Shown here piece by piece: positions 59,656 to 64,000 of a DNA stretch of 64,000 nucleotides. This DNA is from JAMQKA01 sp034521835 (lineage in GTDB: Bacteria; Bacteroidota; Rhodothermia; Balneolales; Balneolaceae), in NCBI GenBank assembly GCA_034521835.1, contig JAXHMA010000003.1, positions 496,001-560,000 of the forward strand, read 5' to 3'. Numbering within the stretch: the first letter of the stretch is position 1; the number at the start of each line of letters is the position of its first letter. A program made the position numbers and the translations under genes. Below the pieces are notes generated by a model, which made no database searches, was not told the origin of the DNA, and saw only the letters and a program-made list of their open reading frames with translations.

Positions 59656-60013
59656 ATGAATTGCAGATTCTATCTGGATGAGGATGTAAACGTATTACTT
59701 GAACAAGCGCTTATCAACAGAGGGGCTGATGTTATTTCTACCCTGAAAAGCCGGAAAAATTGGAAATACTGATGAGGAGCAACTTCTATATGCAAAGAAT
59801 GAAAACCGAATTATTATTACGCATAATATTAGAGATTTCGTGCTTCTCCATAATATGTTTTTTAAAAATAATCGTACTCATTCCGGTATTATTGTAACCG
59901 ACCAACTGCCGATAGGTGTATTGTTAAAAAGAGTGATGAAATTGTGGTTCACCCTGAATGCAAATGATATGGAAAACAGGATTGAGTTTTTGAGCAATTG
60001 GAAACAAGAATAA
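59656..60013 (+). pseudogene. DUF5615 PIN-like toxin, one frameshift
   Basis: About 118 residues when repaired. It starts MNCRFYLDEDVNVLLEQALI and continues in a second frame with IGNTDEEQLLYAKNENRIII, THNIRDFVLLH and SGIIVTDQLPIG. An extra A in the AAAA run at about 59745 separates the frames. The aspartates in LDEDV and in THNIRDF fit the DUF5615 PIN-like active site. It follows the DUF433 gene with no gap. Confidence 0.8.
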
Positions 60014-60104
60014 TGACAGCTGTTTTCAGTTTTTTGTGTATAAATTTCTGAATTTAATAAATGAGTACATTTATGTTTAAACGTATCCTGTTTCTCCGTT
60101 ACGG

Positions 60105-60780
60105 AGACCGCAGACCATGTGCTGGCCACTGACGACAACAACCGTCGTCTATGAGCTGCACATTTTTTTAGAACTGGCGCAAGTTTGCAACGTGTACCAG
60201 ATTTAGCTAAATCAGCAGCATGCTACATCCTCCTGACCTCCTTCTCCAGAGGAACTCCTTTGCAAATATGCAGGCACTTTCAAAAGTCCCTCTTGGAGAA
60301 GAGGGATGCAGGGAGATTGATAAGCAGGAGTACATCATTTGGTCTCCAGGCAGAACTTTTTAAGCTAATTCTCCTTTCGGTGGTATTCATTTTTTCGATG
60401 AATCAACAACGAATCAAAAAATTCGCCAAAGAATCCCAGATATTGTTCTACCGTGCCCGCTCTGCCTGCCTTGCTTTGGATCGCCCACCAGCTCATCGAT
60501 AATGCATTGCAGGGATTCTCTGGACTCGGGAAAACCTGATTCATAAAGTTCCCCCTTTCAAAGGGGGCCAGGGGGATTTGCCAGGATTGGGATTACACTC
60601 CAACATGCTTTTTTTGTTGACCCACACCTGTCCTCTCCCTAACAATTAGGGAGAGGCACGTGTACCCATGTGGTGTTGCCAGTAAAAAACGAGATGCTAA
60701 GTCAGCAGTATCCTACATCCTCCTGCACCTCCTTCAAAGGAGGAATTTGAGGCAAGAACCATAGTACAACCGTCATCCTG
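60105..60780. repeat. Repeat block: GACCAC-type copy 5, GCGCAAG segment, module E, G/C-run palindromes
   Basis: 60106-60150 is the diverged inverted repeat. GTCGTCTATGAGCTGCACAT and the segment after it match 58387 onward. 60176-60420 repeats the segment of 55969. 60426-60523 is an inverse module E. 60549-60580 has CCCCCTTTCAAAGGGGG. 60711-60755 repeats CCTACATCCTCCTGCACCTC. No gene in this stretch. Confidence 0.68.
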
Positions 60781-60856
60781 TAAGAATTATATTGTCGTTT
60801 AAACTGATATAAGTTTATGAATGCCATAAGAGTACAGGAATTCAGCCTAAATATTT

Positions 60857-60958
60857 GTGAGAAATACGGGTTATCGTGTTATTGTTACTATATGCAAACA
60901 ACCAAATGTAGTTATCACGGCATACAAAACTTCTAAGATCGACAAATATGAATATTAA
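60857..60958 (+). pseudogene. DUF4258 C-terminal remnant
   Basis: The last 33 codons of a DUF4258-like protein: GYRVIVTICKQPNVVITAYK, then TSKIDKYEY. VVITAYK matches the VTAYEP strand of the other copies. The N-terminal part cannot be found upstream. Its end overlaps the start of the DUF2283 gene by 11 bases, which is the usual pairing of these families. Confidence 0.6.
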
Positions 60959-61109
60959 ATTCGATAAGGAAGTAGATATCGTTTACCTCCGGTTCTCGGA
61001 TGCCGAAATTGCGGAAAGTGATGAAGAAAAACCGGGCATTATTATCGATTACGACAAAGATGGTGCCGTGGTTGGCATTGAAGTACTGGATGCTTCAAAA
61101 AAGATGTAA
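60948..61109 (+). CDS. DUF2283-family small protein
   Basis: Protein of 53 residues: MNIKFDKEVDIVYLRFSD, then EEKPGIIIDYDKDGAVVGIE and VLDASKKM. This is the normal short DUF2283 fold, two beta strands around the VYLRFS and GIEVLDAS signatures. DUF2283 genes regularly follow DUF4258 genes and are considered probable antitoxins of that pair; here the upstream partner is only a remnant. Confidence 0.82.
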   Translation: MNIKFDKEVDIVYLRFSDAEIAESDEEKPGIIIDYDKDGAVVGIEVLDASKKM

Positions 61110-61245
61110 AAACCTGGTAGCCTCGTGTATGAGGTGGAGTAATAAGAAATGATTTTTATATGTTAGATTAAAAGAGGGGTTTTGCAAAGTTCTCTAAAAA
61201 GTAAATACCAATAGGTTGTCAACAACCGTAAATGAGGTAAAGGCC

Positions 61246-61473
61246 ATGAATTATCAAAAATATATTGAGCGGAATCCGGATATTTTGTCAGGGAAACCAA
61301 TTATCAAAGGTACACGTATTTCAGTTGAATTAGTTGTAAGAAAATTGGCGAATGGATACGAGATCGATGATCTTTTGCAAAATTACCCTCATCTGACTCG
61401 GGACCAAATTTTGGCAGCCCTCGAATATGCCGCAGATATGATTGGCGGTGAAGAAATTCTGGAACCGGCATGA
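61246..61473 (+). CDS. DUF433-family antitoxin-like protein, second copy
   Basis: Protein of 75 residues. The ATG at 61246 is chosen over a TTG 30 bases earlier because it gives the family N-terminus MNYQKYIERNPDILSGKPII and has GAGG about 9 bases ahead. The core is KGTRISVELVVRKLANGYEI, then LLQNYPHLTRDQILAALEYA. Its stop overlaps the DUF5615 start by 4 bases. Intact. Confidence 0.87.
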   Translation: MNYQKYIERNPDILSGKPIIKGTRISVELVVRKLANGYEIDDLLQNYPHLTRDQILAALEYAADMIGGEEILEPA

Positions 61474-61817
61474 TTATCATCGATGAAAATGTTGATCAAT
61501 GGCTTATCGATAAGTTGAAAAATTATACTACCGATTTGATCTCGATTCGTGAAGATTACCCTGGAATCAGTGATCATGAGGTAATAAAGATTGCCAAGTC
61601 AAATAAAGGATTGGTAATAACCGAGGATAAAGATTTTGGGGAGCTTATTTTTTCCTACAATATTCGGGGATGTTCCGTGATCCTGTTGAGGTATGGAAAG
61701 TCAGATTTTATGCAAATAGAAAAAAATGTATTTAAGGCATTACAGTATTATGAAAAAAATCCAGATCATTTTTTTATAACCATCACCAGTAAGAAAATAA
61801 GGATACGCAAGATATAA
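61470..61817 (+). CDS. DUF5615 PIN-like toxin, second copy
   Basis: Protein of 115 residues: MIIIDENVDQWLIDKLKNYT, then YPGISDHEVIKIAKSNKGLV, ITEDKDFGELIFSYNIRG and a basic C-terminus ending KKIRIRKI. The acidic residues in IDENVD and TEDKDFGEL form the PIN-like site. It pairs with the overlapping DUF433 gene. Unlike the copy at 59656, the frame is intact. Confidence 0.87.
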   Translation: MIIIDENVDQWLIDKLKNYTTDLISIREDYPGISDHEVIKIAKSNKGLVITEDKDFGELIFSYNIRGCSVILLRYGKSDFMQIEKNVFKALQYYEKNPDHFFITITSKKIRIRKI

Positions 61818-61859
61818 GTTATAATGACTTTTTCTTTGAACAAAGCCGGAAAATTATGT

Positions 61860-62600
61860 ATAGGCTACCGACGACAGACCATTAACCTCAACAACGCCAC
61901 CCCGGTCGTCAATAATCCGAACCATGAAAAAGCACATAAACTGTGAATAGTCTCAATACTGATGACATGCTTGTATCTGAGAACCTGGACTGGTCCAAGA
62001 TGCGGGTGGAGGTCAATATCTCCGAGTTATAACCCGGGTTCGGGCATGGAAGAGGTCACCAATTTCCGGTACCGGTTCGACGAGCCACTGCCGGAGGCTC
62101 GCAGCGGGGTTCAGCATTCCTTAGCCTTGAGTTTTTGGTTCGTTTTGGGTCAAGCCAAAATGAACACCACTAAGAAAAGATGATGTTTCCAGACCGTTCT
62201 TTTGGAGATAAATTCCTTTTAAGTGGTAATTCATTTTTTCGATGAAGAAAAAACGAATCAAAAAATTCACCAAAGAATCCCAGATATTGTTCTATCATGC
62301 CCGCTCTGTCTGCCTTGCTTTGGATCGCCCACCAGCTCATCGATAAGGTATGACAGGGATTCTCTGGACTCAGGGAAGCGAATTCACAACGTCCCCCTTT
62401 GAAGGGGGATTAAGGGGGATGACCAAACAACGCCCTGTCATTGCGAGCGAAGTGAATGCAATGAACGCAGCGCGGCAATCTTCCGGAAATGGGCAGCAGA
62501 TGAAGTAAGGGTTCCCCTCCAAGCCGGTGATCATGAGATTACCGCGTCGTGGGGAAACCACCCACTCCTCGTAATGACAGCCAATGAAAGTGACCGAACT
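61860..62600. repeat. Repeat block downstream of the toxin-antitoxin array
   Basis: 61866-61910 is the sixth GACCAC-type copy. 61930-62080 has a short unassigned frame (DDMLVSENLDWSKMRVEVNI) that I cannot match to a family. 62095-62260 is an inverse A-type hairpin segment, 62270-62367 an inverse module E, and 62390-62420 CCCCCTTTGAAGGGGG. 62437-62585 is a block starting CATTGCGAGCGAAGTGAATG that also occurs near 51031-51150. Confidence 0.65.
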
Positions 62601-62604
62601 ACCC

Positions 62605-63740
62605 CTCCGGCCGGAAGCTCGCAGCCGGGTTCAGCGTTCCCCAGCCTTGATTTTTCGTCTCTTTTGTATCAAGACAAAAGGGATACCACCTAAAAAGTTT
62701 ATATCTTCAGACCGTTCTTTCTTAGCTTGTTCACTTTCCTGGGTGTCCATTTTTTTAATGGCAAAAAAATGAACGAAAAAAGCCACCGGCTTAAGTAAAC
62801 TTGACCTAAAGAGCTCTCCTTTCCGCTAAAAAATCTCAGATTTTTTTTACACGCTCCAAGAAGAACCCTTCTTAACGGTCAACTTTACACAGGCCGGAAG
62901 TGCAGGAAAATTTTTGAATACCAAGCCCTGTATAGCAACAAGTGAAAACTCCGAAGAATTTCTGTTTAATAGGACCCTATCCCGGCCTTGGAATGCTGGG
63001 CGAAGAGCAGGAGGCCAAAAAGGAGTTTGGTATACCGGCGGGAAGCCCTGAGGCAAGCAGCCAGCGCGAAGGACCATTAGCAAACTCCGGCCGGAGGCTC
63101 GCAGCCGGGTTCAGCATTCCCCAGCCTTGATTTTTCGTCTCTTTTGTATCAAGACAAAAGGGATACCACCTAAAAAGTTTATATCTTCAGACCGTTCTTT
63201 CTTAGCTTGTTCACTTTCCTCAGGTGTCCGTTTTAATGGCAAAAAAATGAAACGAAAAAAGCCACCGGCTTAACGTAAACTTGACCTAAAGAGCTCTCCT
63301 TTCCGCTAAAAAATCTCAGATTTTTTTACACGCTCCAAGAAGAACCCTTCTTAACGGTCAACTTTACACAGGCCGGAAGTGCGGAAAATTTTGAATACCA
63401 AGCCCTGTATAGCAACAAGTGAAAACTCCGAAGAATTTCTGTTTAATAGGACCTTATCCCGGCCTTGGAATGCTGAGCGGAGAGCAGGAGGCCAAAAAGG
63501 AGTTTGGTATACCGGTTAGAAGCCCTGAGGCAAGCAGCGACCGGGAAGGACCATTATCAAACTCCGGCCGGAGGCTCGCAGCCGGGTTCAGCATTCCCCC
63601 GCCTTGATCTTTTGGTTCCTTTCGTATCAAGACAAAAGGTACATCTCATAATGAAGTTTTGGTACTCCAGGCAGAACGTTTTAAGCTAATTCTCCTTTCG
63701 GTGGTAATTCATTTTTTCAGTGACTCAACAACGAATCAAA
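62605..63740 (-). repeat. Tandem 480-bp repeats, two units and part of a third
   Basis: CCAGCCTTGAT occurs at 62641 and 63121, and a variant (CCGCCTTGAT) about 480 bases later again. Units are inverse relative to the copy at 41533. Each contains hairpin A, the CTCCGGCCGGAGG block and long hairpin C (62786-62899; 63265-63378). Most differences between units are one-base length changes in runs. Two CCGGTGGCTTTTTT sites (read on the minus strand) lie at 62776-62789 and about 63255-63268. Confidence 0.85.
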
Positions 63741-63851
63741 AAACTCCCCTTCAAAATAAACACTCCACCGTCTTTTTGAACGCAATTCAGAATCACTCAA
63801 GGGGTGAAAATACCTGCATCAAAAAATCCTTCCTTTTGAATCGAAATAAAC

Positions 63852-64000
63852 AGTAAGGATATTCCAAATATCTAGTAAGGATGTTTCGAACATCTAGTAA
63901 GGATGTTTCGAACATCTAGTAAGGATATTCCGATGATGAAGTAAGGATGTTTGGAATATCTAGTAAGGATCTTTCCATCAAGAAGTAAGGATGTTTTCAT
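63852..64000 (+). repeat. 22-bp-period array, at least 6.8 units, runs off the window
   Basis: Units start at 63852, 63874, 63896, 63918, 63940, 63962 and 63984, exactly 22 bases apart. Each begins AGTAAGGAT. The last 10-13 bases vary: ATTCCAAATATCT, GTTTCGAACATCT (twice), ATTCCGATGATGA, GTTTGGAATATCT and CTTTCCATCAAGA. Most units contain an inverted repeat (GATGTT-TCG-AACATC). A period of 22 is not a multiple of three, so it is not a protein repeat. Could be an iteron-like protein-binding array or a simple variable repeat. Confidence 0.85.

Noticed and set aside
54353..61910. Integron attC sites between the toxin-antitoxin modules
   Set aside because: No GTTRRRY / RYYYAAC core pair could be found at the borders and there is no integrase gene. 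The resemblance to a cassette array is kept only as a hypothesis.
61930..62183. 73-codon frame after the last DUF5615 gene
   Set aside because: Its second half is repeat DNA and the first half could not be assigned to any family. It may be a fragment but is not supported as a gene.
63852..64000. CRISPR array
   Set aside because: The units follow one another directly at 22 bp. There are no spacers of 30 bp or so, only about 10-13 variable bases per unit that partly pair with the constant half, and no cas genes lie in the window.
1..64000. tRNA, rRNA or riboswitch genes
   Set aside because: I looked for cloverleaf signatures (GTTCRANNC loops with paired ends) and rRNA blocks and saw none that hold up. 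Absence is not proven without a covariance search.

Overview
The window is a chromosomal segment of about 47% GC, most likely from the Bacteroidota/Rhodothermota/Balneolota group. An aquatic or halophilic Balneolales relative is my inference. Pointers are an ECF sigma / FecR / STN-type TonB receptor unit, DUF3127, DUF4412, DUF6807 and DUF6797 proteins, an exosortase of the short Bacteroidota type, weak Shine-Dalgarno sites and many interspersed repeats. I see no rRNA or tRNA genes.

Region 1 (1-16.1 kb, all +) is a sugar-acid and deoxysugar catabolic block. It holds an FGGY sugar kinase cut by the window edge, the L-lactate oxidation trio lutABC, a secreted esterase, a cupin, a Gfo/Idh/MocA oxidoreductase, a GH88 unsaturated uronyl hydrolase, an SDR, an SLC13 carboxylate transporter, a DUF6807 protein, a DUF6797/cytochrome c lipoprotein and a DUF5009 acyltransferase. 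A coherent reading is uptake and breakdown of an algal or plant acidic polysaccharide containing rhamnose or fucose. The deoxysugar would yield lactaldehyde and lactate, and LutABC would oxidise the lactate.

Region 2 (16.3-35.8 kb) is general and regulatory. It has a PIF1/RecD-like helicase, RidA, an ArsR-SRPBCC pair with a duplicated operator, a Lon-like protease with a Usp protein, and an envelope unit on the minus strand (acidic lipoprotein, ECF sigma, acidic DUF5666 lipoprotein, FecR, TonB receptor). DUF3127, DUF4412, a two-SPFH-plus-NfeD membrane operon, a lone response regulator and a membrane protein with four short repeats follow.

Region 3 (36-52 kb) has exopolysaccharide and exosortase genes (WecA/MraY-like transferase, GT2, GT4, exosortase, putative exosortase partner), glycerate 2-kinase, an FG-GAP/CRTAC1 protein and a HAD phosphatase. 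It is broken up by interspersed repeats and a decayed IS110 copy.

Region 4 (52.4-64 kb) is accessory DNA. An intact IS110 copy is followed by eight toxin-antitoxin-type modules, all on the + strand, separated by several families of palindromic repeats. A tandem 480-bp repeat comes next, and the window ends in a 22-bp-period array.

The most interesting signal is the link between the two IS110 elements and the repeats. Both copies sit against the same repeat module. A structured leader upstream of the transposase gene contains short segments that match the two halves of that target on either side of a CT core, as expected for an IS110 bridge RNA. The window also carries about 25 single-base frameshifts, many in short homopolymers, so many genes marked broken here may be intact in the organism.
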